A DNA stretch of 55,282 bases from Burkholderiaceae bacterium (GCA_030158675.1 JAOASL010000017.1:1-55282), one strand, 5' to 3'; shown: positions 15,129 through 28,340, counted from the first letter of the stretch. Notes: generated by a model not told the origin, from the letters alone. Translations and numbers: made by a program.

Positions 15129-18100
15129 GCTCATTCAATTTGTGCTGACCCAGCGCGTGTTCGTGCTGGTGATGACGGCCGCATTGTGCGCCTTCGGCTT
15201 TCGCGCGGTGACCAATCTGCCGATCGAGGCTTTCCCCGATGTGCAGGACGTTCAGGTGCAGGTCGTGACCCAGTATCCCGGCCAGGCACCGGAAGAGGTC
15301 GAACGCAACGTCACGCTGCCGATCGAACGAGAGATGTCTGGCGTGCCGCGCCAGACGCAGCTGCGCTCGGTGACGATTTCGGGCCTGTCGGTGGTCACGC
15401 TGACTTTCGGCGACGGCACCGATGACTACTTCGCGCGCCAGCAGGTGCTCGAGAAGCTGCAGCACGTGAACCTGCCGGCTGATGTGCAGCCGCAACTGGC
15501 GCCGCTGACCACGGCGGTGGGCGAGGTATACCGCTATGTGCTGGAGATTCCGAACGACATGCCGCTCTCCGAGGCGCGCGCGATCCAGGACTGGGTGATC
15601 CGCCCGAACCTGCGCATTGTGCCCAATGTAGCCGACGTGGTCAGCTTTGGCGGCACGATCAAGGAATATCAGGTGAAGGTCGATCCGTATGCGTTGAAGC
15701 GCTATGGCATTTCGATCGAGCAGATCAGCGCAACGCTGGCGGCGAATTCGGCCAATGTCGGCGGCGGTTTCGTGCGCCGTGGCGACGAGGCGCTGGTGAT
15801 CCGCGGTATGGGTATTTTCAGCAAGCTTGAGGATATCGGCCGTGTAGTCGTCAGCGCGAAGGACGGCAAGACGGTACTGGTGTCCGATATCGGCGAGGTT
15901 GTCATCGGCGCGCGCAACCGCTCCGGCGTCGTCTCTTACAACGATCGCGACACCGTCGTTGAAGGCATCGTGCAGATGACCAAGGGCGGCAATGCGACCA
16001 AGGTTGTCACCGAGCTGAAGGAAAAGATCGCGCAGGTGAATGCGAAGCTGCCACCGGGCGTCAGGATTCACCCGATTTACGATCGCACCGAACTGATCGG
16101 CCATACCGTGATGACGGTCGCCGAAAACCTGATGGTCGGCGCGGCGCTGGTGATAGCGCTCTTGGTCATCTTCCTGCGCAACTGGCGTGCGGCGCTGATC
16201 GTGGCGACCGTGATTCCGCTGTCGCTGATGTTCGCGTTCATCTTTCTTGATGCGCGCGGCATTCCGGCCAACCTGATTTCGCTGGGTGCGGTCGACTTTG
16301 GCATCATCATCGACGGCGCGGTCGTGCTGGTCGAGGCACTGATGGTCCGCCTGACGCTGACCCAATTCGATCCAGGCATGAACAACGAGAGCATGGTCGC
16401 GCTGCGACTGTCTCAGCTGCGCCGCACGGTGATCGAGATGGGGCATCCGATCCTGTTTGCGAAGGCAATCATCATTGTTGCCTTCATACCGATTTTCACG
16501 TTCCAGCGGGTCGAGGGCAAGATCTTCGCGCCGGTTGCACTGACACTGTCGTTCGCCATGCTGGGTGCCGTGATACTGACGATGACGCTGGTGCCGACCA
16601 TGCTGGCCCTGACCTTGCGCCGGCACGCGATGGAAGAGAAGCACATCGCCTGGATGGACTGGGTGCAGCAGCGTTACCGCGCCTTCCTTGGCTGGGCCGC
16701 CGCCCACCGCTTCATGGTCGGTGTGGCGTCGGCCGGCGTACTGGCAGTGAGTCTGCTGCTATCGCCGCTGCTTGGCAGTGAGTTTGTGCCCAAGCTGGAC
16801 GAAGGCAATATCTGGCTGACGATCAGTCTCCCGCCGGCCACCTCGCTCGACGCATCGAAGACGATCGAGCGGCAGGTGCGCGCAATCCTGCGCAGCTACC
16901 CGGAGGTGAAGAGCGTGATAGCGCACGTCGGCCGCCCGGACGACGGAACCGATCCCAAGGGGCCGAATAACATCGAGATTCTGGCCGACCTGAAGCCGGC
17001 CGGCAGCTGGCGCTTCGCTGACAAAGAGGCGATGGTCGCTGACATGGGCAAGAAAATCCGCGCCATTCCCGGTGTGCCGACTAACTTTTCGCAAGTGATT
17101 CAGGACAGCGTCGAGGAGGCGCTGTCCGGTGTGAAGGGGGAGATCGCGGTGAAGATCTATGGCCCCGACCTGGAGATCCTGACCGAAAAGAGCGAGCAGG
17201 TCGCCAGTGTGATCAAGGGCATCCGCGGTGCCACCGATGTGCAGGCGATCCGGATCAGCGGGCAGAGCGAGATCGATATCACGATCGACCGCGAGCGCAT
17301 CTCCCGGCTGGGCATCCATATCGCCGGCGTCAACACCACGATCCAGACAGCACTGGCTGGCATCGCCGTCAATACCTTTTACGACGGCGACAAGCGCTTC
17401 GACGTGACCGTGCGGCTCAAAGAAGCCTATCGCAATGCGGTGGACGACATCAGCCTGCTGCAGGTGTCGCTGCCAGAGGGCAGAGGCACGGTGAACCTGG
17501 GCGACATTGCACACATCGCGGTTCGGCAGGGCGCAGCGCGCATTAGCCGCGAGGCAGGCGGCCGGATCGCCCTGGTCAAATCCAACCTGCTCGGTCGCGA
17601 TCAGGGCAGCTTTGTCGCTGAAGCGCAGAAAAAAGTTCGCGAGAAGGTCAAGCTGCCGCCGGGTTATACGATTGCCTGGGGTGGCCAGTTCGAGAACCAG
17701 CAGCGCGCGGTGAAGCGCCTGACGGTGATCGTGCCGATCACTATCCTGCTGATTTTTTCCTTGCTGTTCTGGGCCTTCAAGTCGGTGCGCAAGGCCATGC
17801 TGATCATGATGATCGTACCGTTCGCGATGATCGGTGGCATCGCTGCGCTGGCCATCGCCGGCCTGCATTTTTCGGTGTCGGCGGCGGTCGGCTTCATTGC
17901 GGTAGCGGGTATTTCGGTGCAGAACGGCGTCATCATGGTCGAGCAGATTGTCGAGGTGCTGCGGCGCGAGCGCAGCGTGCCGGCGGCAGCGGTCGAGGGC
18001 GCGGTGTCGCGCTTGCGACCGATCCTGATGACGGCACTGATGGCCGGTCTGGGTCTGTTGCCGGCGGCGCTGTCGCGTGGCATCGGTTCGGAGACGCAAC

Positions 18101-18228
18101 GTCCGTTCGCACTAGTGATTGTGGGCGGCATCGTATCGGCGACTTTCTTTACTTTGCTGCTGCTGCCGCTGGCCTATCCGTATTTCCATGACCGGACGGC
18201 AGAAATCATTCCGCCGTCGCCAGCCTGA
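15118..18228 (+). CDS. czcA: CzcA-type heavy-metal RND transporter
   Basis: A 1036-aa inner-membrane proton/metal antiporter. TM1 starts at about residue 10, with large periplasmic loops after TM1 and TM7. TM4 carries VDFGIIIDGAVVLVE, with D393, D399 and E406 matching the essential acidic triad of CzcA. This pattern typifies the divalent-cation (Zn/Co/Cd) HME-RND group, in contrast to the Cu/Ag group. I start it at the ATG 15118 (MLSKLIQFVL); a longer reading back to 14893 only overlaps czcB in another frame. The metal cannot be fixed from sequence alone. Confidence 0.92.
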   Translation: MLSKLIQFVLTQRVFVLVMTAALCAFGFRAVTNLPIEAFPDVQDVQVQVVTQYPGQAPEEVERNVTLPIEREMSGVPRQTQLRSVTISGLSVVTLTFGDGTDDYFARQQVLEKLQHVNLPADVQPQLAPLTTAVGEVYRYVLEIPNDMPLSEARAIQDWVIRPNLRIVPNVADVVSFGGTIKEYQVKVDPYALKRYGISIEQISATLAANSANVGGGFVRRGDEALVIRGMGIFSKLEDIGRVVVSAKDGKTVLVSDIGEVVIGARNRSGVVSYNDRDTVVEGIVQMTKGGNATKVVTELKEKIAQVNAKLPPGVRIHPIYDRTELIGHTVMTVAENLMVGAALVIALLVIFLRNWRAALIVATVIPLSLMFAFIFLDARGIPANLISLGAVDFGIIIDGAVVLVEALMVRLTLTQFDPGMNNESMVALRLSQLRRTVIEMGHPILFAKAIIIVAFIPIFTFQRVEGKIFAPVALTLSFAMLGAVILTMTLVPTMLALTLRRHAMEEKHIAWMDWVQQRYRAFLGWAAAHRFMVGVASAGVLAVSLLLSPLLGSEFVPKLDEGNIWLTISLPPATSLDASKTIERQVRAILRSYPEVKSVIAHVGRPDDGTDPKGPNNIEILADLKPAGSWRFADKEAMVADMGKKIRAIPGVPTNFSQVIQDSVEEALSGVKGEIAVKIYGPDLEILTEKSEQVASVIKGIRGATDVQAIRISGQSEIDITIDRERISRLGIHIAGVNTTIQTALAGIAVNTFYDGDKRFDVTVRLKEAYRNAVDDISLLQVSLPEGRGTVNLGDIAHIAVRQGAARISREAGGRIALVKSNLLGRDQGSFVAEAQKKVREKVKLPPGYTIAWGGQFENQQRAVKRLTVIVPITILLIFSLLFWAFKSVRKAMLIMMIVPFAMIGGIAALAIAGLHFSVSAAVGFIAVAGISVQNGVIMVEQIVEVLRRERSVPAAAVEGAVSRLRPILMTALMAGLGLLPAALSRGIGSETQRPFALVIVGGIVSATFFTLLLLPLAYPYFHDRTAEIIPPSPA

Positions 18229-18255
18229 CGCTCTGGCACAATACTGAGGTTATCG

Positions 18256-18942
18256 ATGTCGAATTTTCATATGCACGTATTGCTGGTAGAAGATGATCTG
18301 GTGCTGGCTGACGGTATCGCGCGCATCCTGCGCGGCCATGGCATGGTGGTTGATGTCGTGCATAACGGCGATGATGCCGACCGTGCGCTGGCGTTGCGCG
18401 AAGTGTCGGTGGCGGTGCTTGACATCGGGCTGGCCGGCATCGATGGCTTCGAGGTCGTGCGCCGTTTGCGCGCACGCGGCTCGATGATGCCGGTGCTATT
18501 GCTGACTGCCCGCGATGATGTGCAGGATCGTGTGCGCGGCCTTGAGATCGGTGCCGATGATTATCTGGTCAAGCCCTTTGCGGCGCCGGAACTGGTCGCG
18601 CGCCTGAAGGCGTTGGTCAGACGCAGCAATCCGCGCGCAGTCGACCTGCAGCTCGGCGGCTTGCAGCTGGATCCGTTTACGCGCCGCGCAACGGTGGACG
18701 GCCAGTCCGTCGAGTTGTCCGCACGCGAGTGGGCCGTGCTGGAATACCTGATGCAGAACGCATCGCGAGTGGTGTCGAAACAGCAGATCATCGATGCGAT
18801 TCTGCCCTGGGGCGAGGAGGTCACGCTGAATGCCGTCGAAGTTTACGTGTCGCGCATACGCTCGAAGATCGCGTCGGCCGGCATCTCGATCAAGACCATT
18901 CGTGGCTTCGGCTACATGCTGGAACCGGCCGCCGCCGAATGA
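18256..18942 (+). CDS. OmpR-family response regulator (QseB/TctD-like)
   Basis: A 228-aa regulator with acidic pocket EDD (12-14), phosphoacceptor Asp56 (AVLDIGLAG), the LVKPF lysine motif and a C-terminal winged helix ([14 protein letters not shown]). It lies 27 nt after czcA and overlaps the kinase gene by 4 nt (ATGA), so it is probably co-transcribed with the pump. GAGG is 8 nt before the ATG. Likely target: the direct repeat at 12586-12602. Confidence 0.9.
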   Translation: MSNFHMHVLLVEDDLVLADGIARILRGHGMVVDVVHNGDDADRALALREVSVAVLDIGLAGIDGFEVVRRLRARGSMMPVLLLTARDDVQDRVRGLEIGADDYLVKPFAAPELVARLKALVRRSNPRAVDLQLGGLQLDPFTRRATVDGQSVELSAREWAVLEYLMQNASRVVSKQQIIDAILPWGEEVTLNAVEVYVSRIRSKIASAGISIKTIRGFGYMLEPAAAE

Positions 18943-20309
18943 GCCTGCGTTCGAAACTGCTGAAGTGGCTGGTGATACCGCTGCTGGCGGTGAATTCGGT
19001 CGCCGCCGGCAGCGCTTACTGGCTCGCGTGGATACCGGCACAGTCGGCGCTGGACCAGAGCCTGGCTGATGCCGCATGGGCGCTGGTGCCGCATGTGCAG
19101 GAATCCGGCAGTTCGCTTGAGCTCAGCCTGTCGCATCAGGCGGAACAGGTGCTGCGCGTCGACCATTTCGATACCGTGTTTTTCGTGGTGCGCGACCGTC
19201 TCGGCCGCACCATTGCCGGCGACCTCGATTTCCCCGAACTCAAGCAGCCCGAGAAGATCAATATTTTCACCGCCTATCCTGCGCGCATGCGCGGACAGGA
19301 CGTGCGCGCGATCACGTTGCGCACGGTGATCGCGGGTGAACCTATCCTGATTGGCGTGGCCGAGACTCGCATCAAGCGGCAGCAGATTCGCATGCGCATC
19401 CTGTGGTCATTGCTGGCGCTTGAACTGGTGTTGCTGATGCTGATTCCTGCGGTGATCTGGCTGGTGCTCGACAAGGGCTTCGTGCCGCTGAAAACGATCC
19501 GTGCAGACCTGGCGCGGCGCCGTCCGGACGACTTGTCGCCGCTACCGATCGAGGATGCACCGCAGGAGATCGCGCCGTTCATCCACGCGATGAACGAGTT
19601 GCTCGACCGGGCGCAGAACAGCGCCCGCGCAAAGCAGGATTTTCTGGCGAATGTGGCGCACCAGTTGCGTACCCCGCTGGCGGGATTCCGCGCGCAGCTG
19701 GAGTGGCTGCGCGAGCACCACCGGCAGGATGATGAAACTGTGCAATCGACTGCGATGATGCTCGCATCGACCGACCGCATGGTGCGGCAGGCTAATCAGC
19801 TGCTCGCGCTGGCCCGCTCAGAGCCGGGCGGCATCGTGCGTCAGCGCTTTGAACTCGTGTCGCTCGACCGGCTGGTGGCTGAGTCGGTGCAGCAGTTCGT
19901 GCAGCAGGCGCTGGCCAAGGACATCGACATCGGCTTCGACCTGCAGCCGGCTGCCGTGCATGGCGATGCCTTCCTGCTGCGGGATCTGATCGATAACCTG
20001 GTCGATAATGCGATTCGCTATACGCCGCGCGGCGGTGTGGTGACGGTCAGTTGCGGCACCTCCGATGGCCGGGCGATGCTGCGCGTCGAAGATAACGGCC
20101 CCGGCATTCCGGAATCGCAGACGGATCGGGTGTTCACGCGTTTCTACCGTCTGGACCAGACGCAGTCGGGCAGTGGGCTGGGCCTGGCCATCGTGCGCGA
20201 CATCGCGACCGACCATGGCGCCGAGATTGAAGTCGGTGCCGGCGCGGGTCAGCGCGGCACGGTATTCCGCGTGCTGTTCCTGCTGCCGTCGCTACAAGCC
20301 GCCGTATAA
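18939..20309 (+). CDS. TctE/QseC-type sensor histidine kinase
   Basis: A 456-aa kinase with TM1 at about 10-30 and TM2 at about 153-177. The periplasmic domain between them resembles the 2CSK_N sensor fold of TctE ([20 protein letters not shown]). The H-box [11 protein letters not shown] has His241; [11 protein letters not shown] is the N-box, followed by DNGPGIP and GSGLGLAIV. TctE-type kinases classically sense organic acids, but the gene is fused by overlap to a metal-efflux operon, so metal or metal-citrate sensing is possible. The start is the ATG at 18939 inside the upstream stop; reading back to 18729 would enter the regulator gene. Confidence 0.88.
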   Translation: MSLRSKLLKWLVIPLLAVNSVAAGSAYWLAWIPAQSALDQSLADAAWALVPHVQESGSSLELSLSHQAEQVLRVDHFDTVFFVVRDRLGRTIAGDLDFPELKQPEKINIFTAYPARMRGQDVRAITLRTVIAGEPILIGVAETRIKRQQIRMRILWSLLALELVLLMLIPAVIWLVLDKGFVPLKTIRADLARRRPDDLSPLPIEDAPQEIAPFIHAMNELLDRAQNSARAKQDFLANVAHQLRTPLAGFRAQLEWLREHHRQDDETVQSTAMMLASTDRMVRQANQLLALARSEPGGIVRQRFELVSLDRLVAESVQQFVQQALAKDIDIGFDLQPAAVHGDAFLLRDLIDNLVDNAIRYTPRGGVVTVSCGTSDGRAMLRVEDNGPGIPESQTDRVFTRFYRLDQTQSGSGLGLAIVRDIATDHGAEIEVGAGAGQRGTVFRVLFLLPSLQAAV

Positions 20310-20310
20310 T
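20305..20310 (+). promoter_or_regulatory. TATAAT -10 box before queE
   Basis: GTATAAT overlaps the end of the kinase gene, 40 bp before the queE start. No good -35 is visible at 16-18 bp, so an extended or activated promoter is possible. Confidence 0.35.
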
Positions 20311-20350
20311 CGCGCTCCAGAGCGAATCGGGCCCCGGCGCCCGCACCCCC

Positions 20351-20986
20351 GTGACTTACAGCGTCAAAGAAATTTTTTACACCTTGCAGGGCGAAGGCGC
20401 CCAGGCCGGCCGGCCGGCGGTGTTCTGCCGTTTTGCCGGCTGCAATTTATGGACCGGCCGTGAGGACGACCGTGCCACCGCGATCTGCCGCTTCTGTGAC
20501 ACCGATTTCGTCGGCACCGATGGCGTCAATGGCGGCAAGTTCGTGTCGGCCGATGCGCTGGCCGCGCAGATCGATGCGCAATGGCCAGCGGAGCGCCCGC
20601 TGCGCAAGTACGTCGTTTTCACCGGCGGCGAGCCGCTGCTGCAGCTGGATCGCGCGCTGATCGACGCGATGCATGCGCGCGGTTTTGAGGTGGCGATCGA
20701 AACCAATGGCACGCTGCCCGTGCCACAAGAGGTTGACTGGGTGTGCGTCAGCCCGAAACAGGGTGCGGTGCTGGCCGTCCTGCAGGGCGACGAACTGAAG
20801 GTCGTGATCCCGCAGGCCGGGCAGGATCTGGTCGCATTCGAACGGCTGGATTTCACGCACTATTTCCTGCAGCCGATGGACGGCCCTGACAAACTGACGA
20901 ATACGCAGCTGGCAATCGATACTTGCAAGGCCAATCCGCGCTGGCGCCTGTCGATCCAGACACACAAGCTCTTGCAGATACCCTGA
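20351..20986 (+). CDS. queE: 7-carboxy-7-deazaguanine synthase
   Basis: A 211-aa radical SAM enzyme converting 6-carboxytetrahydropterin to 7-carboxy-7-deazaguanine in queuosine synthesis. The Fe-S cysteines C31, C46 and C49 (GCNLWTG, then CRFCDTDF) show the C-x14-C-x2-C spacing of QueE, not the usual CxxxCxxC. FTGGEPLLQLD is the SAM-binding GGE motif. The start is GTG at 20351, giving the conserved beginning MTYSVKEIFYTLQGEG. It is followed 13 nt later by queD. queC and folE are not in the window. Confidence 0.93.
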   Translation: MTYSVKEIFYTLQGEGAQAGRPAVFCRFAGCNLWTGREDDRATAICRFCDTDFVGTDGVNGGKFVSADALAAQIDAQWPAERPLRKYVVFTGGEPLLQLDRALIDAMHARGFEVAIETNGTLPVPQEVDWVCVSPKQGAVLAVLQGDELKVVIPQAGQDLVAFERLDFTHYFLQPMDGPDKLTNTQLAIDTCKANPRWRLSIQTHKLLQIP

Positions 20987-20999
20987 ACTGAAACCCACG

Positions 21000-22829
<1,830 letters not shown>

Positions 22830-22915
22830 TTCGCGCGCGGCTGGCCAGGTGCATTGCCTGGCGGTGGTCAGCCAGTAGCGGTCGCCCTTTACCACCATGG
22901 CGCGCACTGCCCGAT

Positions 22916-22924
22916 GGTAAAATG
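22916..22924 (+). promoter_or_regulatory. GGTAAAATG promoter-like motif before ybiT
   Basis: TAAAAT at 22918-22923 could be the -10 of ybiT, about 90 bp before its start. The same nine bases recur at 33410-33418 and 37832-37840 in front of tsaB and alr. Confidence 0.35.
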
Positions 22925-23012
22925 CCGGGTTTTCCGCTCCGCTGCGCAGCCTCGCTGCCGTCTGCCGGACGCGGTTCTTCTGTTATTCATCCCGCTCCCA
23001 CAAGGTTTCAGC

Positions 23013-24611
23013 TTGCTCTCCACCGCCAATATCACGATGCAGTTCGGCGCCAAGCCGCTTTTCGAGAACATTTCCGTCAAATTCGGCGATGGTAATCGTT
23101 ACGGCCTGATTGGCGCCAACGGCTGCGGCAAATCGACTTTCATGAAGATCCTCGGCGGCGACCTCGAGCCGAGCTCCGGCAATGTGATGCTGGACGTCAA
23201 CGAGCGTCTCGGCAAATTGCGCCAGGACCAGTTCGCGTATGAAGAAATGCGCGTGATCGAGGTGGTGATGATGGGCCACACCGAGATGTGGGCCGCGATG
23301 AGCGAGCGTGATGCGATCTACGCGAATCCGGACGCAACCGACGAGGATTATATGAAGGCCGCCGATCTTGAGGCGAGATTCGCCGAGTTCGACGGTTACA
23401 CCGCCGAGGCGCGCGCCGGCGAACTGCTGCTGGGCGTCGGCATACCACTCGACCAGCACGGTGGCCCGATGAGCAGCGTGGCGCCTGGCTGGAAGCTGCG
23501 CGTGCTGCTGGCACAGGCGCTGTTCTCGAACCCGGACATCCTGCTGCTGGACGAACCGACCAACAACCTCGACATCAACACCATCCGCTGGCTCGAGGAT
23601 GTGCTCAATGAGCGCAACTCGACGATGATCATCATCTCGCACGATCGCCATTTCCTGAATCAGGTCTGCACCCACATGGCCGACATGGACTATGGCACGC
23701 TGAAGATCTATCCGGGCAATTACGACGATTACATGCTGGCATCTGCGCAGGCGCGCACGCAGCAGCTGAGCGCCAACGCGAAGGCCAAGGAAAAGATCGC
23801 CGAACTGCAGGACTTCGTGCGTCGCTTCTCCGCCAACAAGTCCAAGGCAAGGCAGGCGACTTCCCGCGCCAAGCAGATCGACAAGATCAAGGTCGAGGAC
23901 CTTAAGCCGTCGTCGCGTCAGAACCCGTTTGTCCGCTTCGAGGGCGAGAAGAAGCTACATCGCCTTGCGGTGGAAACCGAAGGCATCTCGAAGGCGTATG
24001 ACCATCAGATATTCCGCAATTTCAGCATCGCCGTTGAAGCCGGTGAAAAGATCGCGATCATCGGCGAGAACGGCGCCGGCAAGACTACGCTGCTGCGTTG
24101 CATCGGTGGCGAGGTTTGCGGCTTGCAGCCTGATTCCGGCCGGGTGAAATGGGCGGAAAATGCCAATGCTGGTTACATGCCGCAGGATCCGACCGAGGAA
24201 TTCGCAGTCGACACATCGCTGACGGACTGGATGGGACGCTGGACTCAGGAAGGCGATGACGACCAGGCCGTGCGCTCCATTCTCGGTCGCCTGCTGTTCT
24301 CCGGCGACGAAGTGAAGAAATCGGTGAAGGTGCTATCGGGCGGCGAGAAAGGCCGGATGATGTACGGCAAGCTGATGCTGGGCCGGCACAACGTGTTGCT
24401 GATGGACGAGCCGACCAACCACATGGACATGGAATCCATTGAGTCCCTGAACATCGCATTGGAAAAATACGCCGGCACCCTGATATTCGTCTCTCACGAT
24501 CGTGAATTCGTGTCCTCGCTGGCAACGCGTGTCCTCGAAGTCAAGCAGACTGAAATCATCGATTTCCGCGGCAGCTATGACGAATATCTGGCCTCGCAGG
24601 GCCTGCAGTAA
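23013..24611 (+). CDS. ybiT: ABC-F family ATPase YbiT
   Basis: A 532-aa soluble protein with two ABC ATPase domains and no membrane part. Walker A sites are GANGCGKS and GENGAGKT; Walker B/D-loops are [12 protein letters not shown] and [12 protein letters not shown]; the interdomain linker is charged, with an [14 protein letters not shown] patch. ABC-F proteins bind the ribosomal E site and relieve stalled translation. Similarity to E. coli YbiT is high throughout. The start is TTG at 23013 ([11 protein letters not shown]), with AGG 7 nt upstream, matching the YbiT N-terminus; the in-frame extension to 22854 has no recognisable domain. Confidence 0.92.
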   Translation: MLSTANITMQFGAKPLFENISVKFGDGNRYGLIGANGCGKSTFMKILGGDLEPSSGNVMLDVNERLGKLRQDQFAYEEMRVIEVVMMGHTEMWAAMSERDAIYANPDATDEDYMKAADLEARFAEFDGYTAEARAGELLLGVGIPLDQHGGPMSSVAPGWKLRVLLAQALFSNPDILLLDEPTNNLDINTIRWLEDVLNERNSTMIIISHDRHFLNQVCTHMADMDYGTLKIYPGNYDDYMLASAQARTQQLSANAKAKEKIAELQDFVRRFSANKSKARQATSRAKQIDKIKVEDLKPSSRQNPFVRFEGEKKLHRLAVETEGISKAYDHQIFRNFSIAVEAGEKIAIIGENGAGKTTLLRCIGGEVCGLQPDSGRVKWAENANAGYMPQDPTEEFAVDTSLTDWMGRWTQEGDDDQAVRSILGRLLFSGDEVKKSVKVLSGGEKGRMMYGKLMLGRHNVLLMDEPTNHMDMESIESLNIALEKYAGTLIFVSHDREFVSSLATRVLEVKQTEIIDFRGSYDEYLASQGLQ

Positions 24612-24632
24612 TCTGCCGGCAGGAGAATGAGC

Positions 24633-25760
24633 ATGGAAATCAAAACCGTCGAATTCGAAAGACCTGCGGGCGATGGCGCCAGTTGCGTCGCATCTGCCTG
24701 GGCCAAGGTGCCCGATACACTGACTCCGGAGCGCCGCGCTCAACTGAAAGAGCGCGCGCGCGCACTGCTAAAGGAAAAGGGCGCCGTGCTGGTGGCCCAT
24801 TACTACGTCGATGCCGATTTGCAGGAGCTGGCCGAGGAAACCGGCGGCTGCGTGTCCGACTCGCTTGAGATGGCCCGCTTCGGCCGCGACCATGGCGCGC
24901 AGACGCTGGTGGTGGCAGGCGTGCGATTCATGGGCGAAACCGCGAAAATCCTGTCGCCCGACAAGACCATCCTGATGCCCGACCTGGACGCGACCTGTTC
25001 GCTCGACCTGGGCTGCCCGGTCGATGAGTTCGCGGCATTCTGCGACGCCCACCCGGACCGCACCGTGGTTGTATACGCCAACACCAGCGCGGCGGTGAAG
25101 GCGCGCGCGGACTGGATGGTGACGTCGTCGATCGGCCTGGATATCGTCAGACACCTGCATGCGCAAGGCAAGAAGATCCTCTGGGCGCCGGACCGGCACC
25201 TGGGAAGCTATATCCGGAAACAGACCGGCGCCGACATGTTGCTGTGGCAGGGCTCCTGTCTGGTGCATGACGAATTCAAGGGCCTCGAGCTCGACCTGCT
25301 GCGACGCGAGCATCCGAACGCGAAGGTGCTCGTCCATCCGGAATCGCCTGCCTTCGTGGTCGAACAGGCCGATGTGGTCGGTTCGACTTCGCAGCTGATA
25401 GCCGCTGCGGCTTCGCTGGAGGCGCAGGAATTCATTGTCGCCACTGACAACGGCATTCTGCACAAAATGCGGCAGGCCGCGCCGGGCAAGACCTTCATCG
25501 AGGCGCCGACTGCCGGCAACAGTGCGACCTGCAAGAGCTGTGCGCATTGCCCATGGATGGCAATGAACGGACTGCAAAACCTGGTCGATGTGCTGGAGTC
25601 GGGCCGTCATGAGATTCAGGTCGATCCGGCAATCCGTGACAAGGCCGTCAGCTGCATCAATCGCATGCTCGACTTTGCTGCGGCGAAGCGGGCTAATGTG
25701 CGGCCGTCCGCTGACCTTGCTGCCGAGCAGCAGCTGTTCGCCGGCATCGGCCCGGCATGA
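24633..25760 (+). CDS. nadA: Quinolinate synthase A
   Basis: A 375-aa [4Fe-4S] enzyme condensing iminoaspartate with dihydroxyacetone phosphate to quinolinate. Cluster cysteines lie in [21 protein letters not shown] and [27 protein letters not shown] and the HPE and NTSAAVK motifs bind substrate. AGGAG lies 1-2 nt before an ATG at 24627 but 7-8 nt before the ATG at 24633, so I prefer the latter ([10 protein letters not shown]). nadC follows 10 nt later. Confidence 0.95.
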   Translation: MEIKTVEFERPAGDGASCVASAWAKVPDTLTPERRAQLKERARALLKEKGAVLVAHYYVDADLQELAEETGGCVSDSLEMARFGRDHGAQTLVVAGVRFMGETAKILSPDKTILMPDLDATCSLDLGCPVDEFAAFCDAHPDRTVVVYANTSAAVKARADWMVTSSIGLDIVRHLHAQGKKILWAPDRHLGSYIRKQTGADMLLWQGSCLVHDEFKGLELDLLRREHPNAKVLVHPESPAFVVEQADVVGSTSQLIAAAASLEAQEFIVATDNGILHKMRQAAPGKTFIEAPTAGNSATCKSCAHCPWMAMNGLQNLVDVLESGRHEIQVDPAIRDKAVSCINRMLDFAAAKRANVRPSADLAAEQQLFAGIGPA

Positions 25761-25770
25761 GTCTGCTGAA

Positions 25771-26637
25771 ATGAGCACACTGAACAATCCATTTGCGCCG
25801 TTCGACGCGGCGCTGGCTGCGGCCTTCGAAGCCAATATCCGTACGGCGCTGGTGGAGGATATCGGTAGTGGCGACTGGACGGCAATGCTGTTGCCCGAGG
25901 CAGCGCAGGTGCGTGCGCGCGTCGTCGTGCGCGAAGCGGCCGTGCTGTGCGGCGCGCCTTGGTTCGAGGGTGCGATGACGCAGGTTGATCCGCGCATCCG
26001 CATCGACTGGCACTTCGCCGAGGGCGAGCTGATGGCGGCGAATGCCCACGTCTGCAGCATCGCAGGACCTGCGCGATCGCTAATGACCGCCGAGCGGCCT
26101 GCGCTGAACTTCCTTCAGCTGCTGTCGGGCGTTGCGACCGCGACGCGCGATTATGTGAAGATGATCGAGGGCACGGCGGCGTCAATACTCGATACACGCA
26201 AGACTCTGCCGGGGTTACGGCTTGCACAGAAATACGCGGTGCGCGTCGGCGGTGGCCGTAATCAGCGGCTCGCGCTGTACGACGGTATCCTGATCAAGGA
26301 AAACCACATCGCCGCCGCCGGCAGCATCCGCGCGGCGCTCGGCGCGGCGCGCGCACTGAATGCGCATGTGTCGATTCAGATCGAGGTCGAGAGCCTGGAC
26401 GAGTTGCAGCAGGCACTCGACGGGGGCGCCCCGTCCGTCTTGCTGGACAACTTCACGACCGACATGATGCAGGCTGCGGTCGCGCTGAATGCGGGCAGGG
26501 CGCTGCTGGAGGCCTCCGGTGGCGTGAACCGCGACAGCGTGCGCGCCATCGCGGAAACTGGTGTGGACCGGATCTCAATCGGTAGCCTGACCAAGGACGT
26601 GAGGGCGACGGATTACTCGTTGCGGGTCATTGGCTGA
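25771..26637 (+). CDS. nadC: Nicotinate-nucleotide diphosphorylase (carboxylating)
   Basis: A 288-aa quinolinate phosphoribosyltransferase making nicotinate mononucleotide, the step after NadA. Motifs: VEDIGSGDWT near the N-terminus, TRKTLPGLR and KYAVRVGGGRNQR for quinolinate and PRPP binding, KENHI, and VLLDNF. The ATG at 25771 gives MSTLNNPFAPF; longer readings overlap nadA out of frame. Its 3' end faces nadB, 80 bp away, with no clear terminator. Confidence 0.95.
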   Translation: MSTLNNPFAPFDAALAAAFEANIRTALVEDIGSGDWTAMLLPEAAQVRARVVVREAAVLCGAPWFEGAMTQVDPRIRIDWHFAEGELMAANAHVCSIAGPARSLMTAERPALNFLQLLSGVATATRDYVKMIEGTAASILDTRKTLPGLRLAQKYAVRVGGGRNQRLALYDGILIKENHIAAAGSIRAALGAARALNAHVSIQIEVESLDELQQALDGGAPSVLLDNFTTDMMQAAVALNAGRALLEASGGVNRDSVRAIAETGVDRISIGSLTKDVRATDYSLRVIG

Positions 26638-26717
26638 ACGTTGATCACCTGTAGCCTGGCTGCAGACGAGTCGTTGCGGGCTGACGGCCCTTGCGTCGCG
26701 CTCGGGTGGTGCTTCGG

Positions 26718-28340
26718 TCAGCGCCTCGGCGGCAGTTTTCTGACTGGCGCCAGCACGGTCGGCAATGCCTTCGGCAAGGTGTCTGGGAAGTCAAGGCTGT
26801 AGTGCAGCCCCCGGCTTTCGCGGCGAGACAGTGCGCTGCTGACGATCAGTGACGCCACTTCCACCAGATTGCGAAGTTCGAGCAGATCGCGCGTGATGCG
26901 GAAGTTGGTGTAGTACTCGTCGATTTCTTCCTTCAGCAATGCAATCCGGTGTTGCGCACGTTCGAGCCGCTTGGTGGTGCGCACGATGCCAACGAAGCTC
27001 CACATCGCGCGCCGCAGTTCGTCCCAGTTCTGTGTGATTACCACCTCTTCATCGGCATCGGTCACGCGGCTTTCGTCCCACGCAGGCAGTGCAGGCAACG
27101 CATGCTTGGCGTGTCGTTCGATGTCGGTCGCGGCCGCGCGGCCGAGTACCACGCACTCGAGCAGCGAGTTACTGGCCAGCCGGTTCGCGCCGTGCAGCCC
27201 GGTATAGGCAGTCTCGCCGACGGCATACAGGCCGTGGATGTCAGTGCGTCCGTTCAGATCCGTCACGATACCGCCGCAGGTGTAGTGCGTGGCGGGCACG
27301 ATCGGTATCGGCTGCTTGCTGATGTCGATGCCGAGTTCAAGGCAGCGCGCGTAGATGGTCGGGAAATGCTCGCGCAGGAATTCCGGCGGCTGGTGGCTGA
27401 TGTCCAGATCGACATAATCCAGGCCACGCTTCTTCATTTCATAATCGATCGCGCGCGCAACGATGTCGCGCGGCGCGAGTTCCCCGCGCTCGTCATGCGT
27501 CGGCATGAAACGCTGGCCAGCCGCCGCACCCGCCGTGGCCGGCAGTTTAAGCAGGCCGCCTTCGCCGCGCACGGCTTCGGTGATCAGGAAGGATTTGGCA
27601 TACGGGTGATACAGGCAGGTCGGGTGAAACTGGATGTATTCCATGTTCGCGACCCGGCAACCCGCGCGCCAGGCCATCGCGATGCCGTCGCCGGTGGCGG
27701 TGTCCGGGTTGGTCGTATACAGGTACACCTTGCCGGCGCCGCCGGTGGCCAGCACGGTCTGGTCGGCGGCGATCGTCAGCACCTGATGGCTGTTGACATC
27801 CTGCACATACAGCCCGTAGCAGTGCGGCGCGCCATTGTGGATGCCGAGCTTGTCTGACGTGATCAGGTCAATCGCGATGTGCTGTTCCAGCAGCGTGATG
27901 TTCGGGTGTCGTCGAACTTGTTCTTCGAGAGTCACCTGTACGGCATGGCCGGTCGCGTCGGCGGCGTGGATGATGCGACGCTGGCTGTGCCCGCCTTCGC
28001 GGGTCAGATGGAAGCCGAGCTCGGCCTCGCTGTCGCGGGTGAACGGTACGCCTTGCGAGATCAGCCATTCGATCGCTTCGCGTCCTTGCGACACGATGAA
28101 GCGAGTGGCGCTTTCGTCGCACAAGCCAGCGCCGGCCACGAGCGTGTCGCGCACGTGCTGGTCGTGACTGTCGTGCGAATCAAGTACGGCGGCGATGCCG
28201 CCCTGGGCCCAGTCGCTGGCGCCGTCGCGCAGTGCACGTTTGGAGATGATGACCACCTTGCGTTGTTGTGCGAGGTGCAGTGCTACCGACAGACCGGCGA
28301 GGCCGCTGCCGACGATGGCGACGTCGAATTTCATGTGCAT
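26718..28340 (-). CDS. nadB: L-aspartate oxidase
   Basis: A 540-aa FAD enzyme oxidising L-aspartate to iminoaspartate, the substrate of NadA. The FAD fold is [18 protein letters not shown] at the N-terminus; [25 protein letters not shown] and [19 protein letters not shown] are conserved in the succinate dehydrogenase-like family. Its closeness to nadAC separates it from SdhA/FrdA. It is convergent with nadAC. The start may be ATG 28340 or ATG 28334 (MKFDVAIVG). Confidence 0.95.
   Translation of the reverse strand: MHMKFDVAIVGSGLAGLSVALHLAQQRKVVIISKRALRDGASDWAQGGIAAVLDSHDSHDQHVRDTLVAGAGLCDESATRFIVSQGREAIEWLISQGVPFTRDSEAELGFHLTREGGHSQRRIIHAADATGHAVQVTLEEQVRRHPNITLLEQHIAIDLITSDKLGIHNGAPHCYGLYVQDVNSHQVLTIAADQTVLATGGAGKVYLYTTNPDTATGDGIAMAWRAGCRVANMEYIQFHPTCLYHPYAKSFLITEAVRGEGGLLKLPATAGAAAGQRFMPTHDERGELAPRDIVARAIDYEMKKRGLDYVDLDISHQPPEFLREHFPTIYARCLELGIDISKQPIPIVPATHYTCGGIVTDLNGRTDIHGLYAVGETAYTGLHGANRLASNSLLECVVLGRAAATDIERHAKHALPALPAWDESRVTDADEEVVITQNWDELRRAMWSFVGIVRTTKRLERAQHRIALLKEEIDEYYTNFRITRDLLELRNLVEVASLIVSSALSRRESRGLHYSLDFPDTLPKALPTVLAPVRKLPPRR

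Noticed and set aside
15097-16707. 536-codon open frame antisense to czcA
   Set aside because: It is the complement of a well-supported RND gene, is His/Arg/Asp-rich with no domain, and is expected from third-position GC bias.
16759-18099. 446-codon antisense frame in the second half of czcA
   Set aside because: Complement of conserved transmembrane segments; composition typical of a shadow frame.
20310-20350. preQ1 riboswitch before queE
   Set aside because: The space is only about 40 nt and shows no preQ1 aptamer pattern; queE and queD act before preQ1 and are often not controlled this way.
26638-26717. A clear terminator between convergent nadC and nadB
   Set aside because: No stem with a T-tract is visible; the GGGC/GGCCC pairing is too weak to call.
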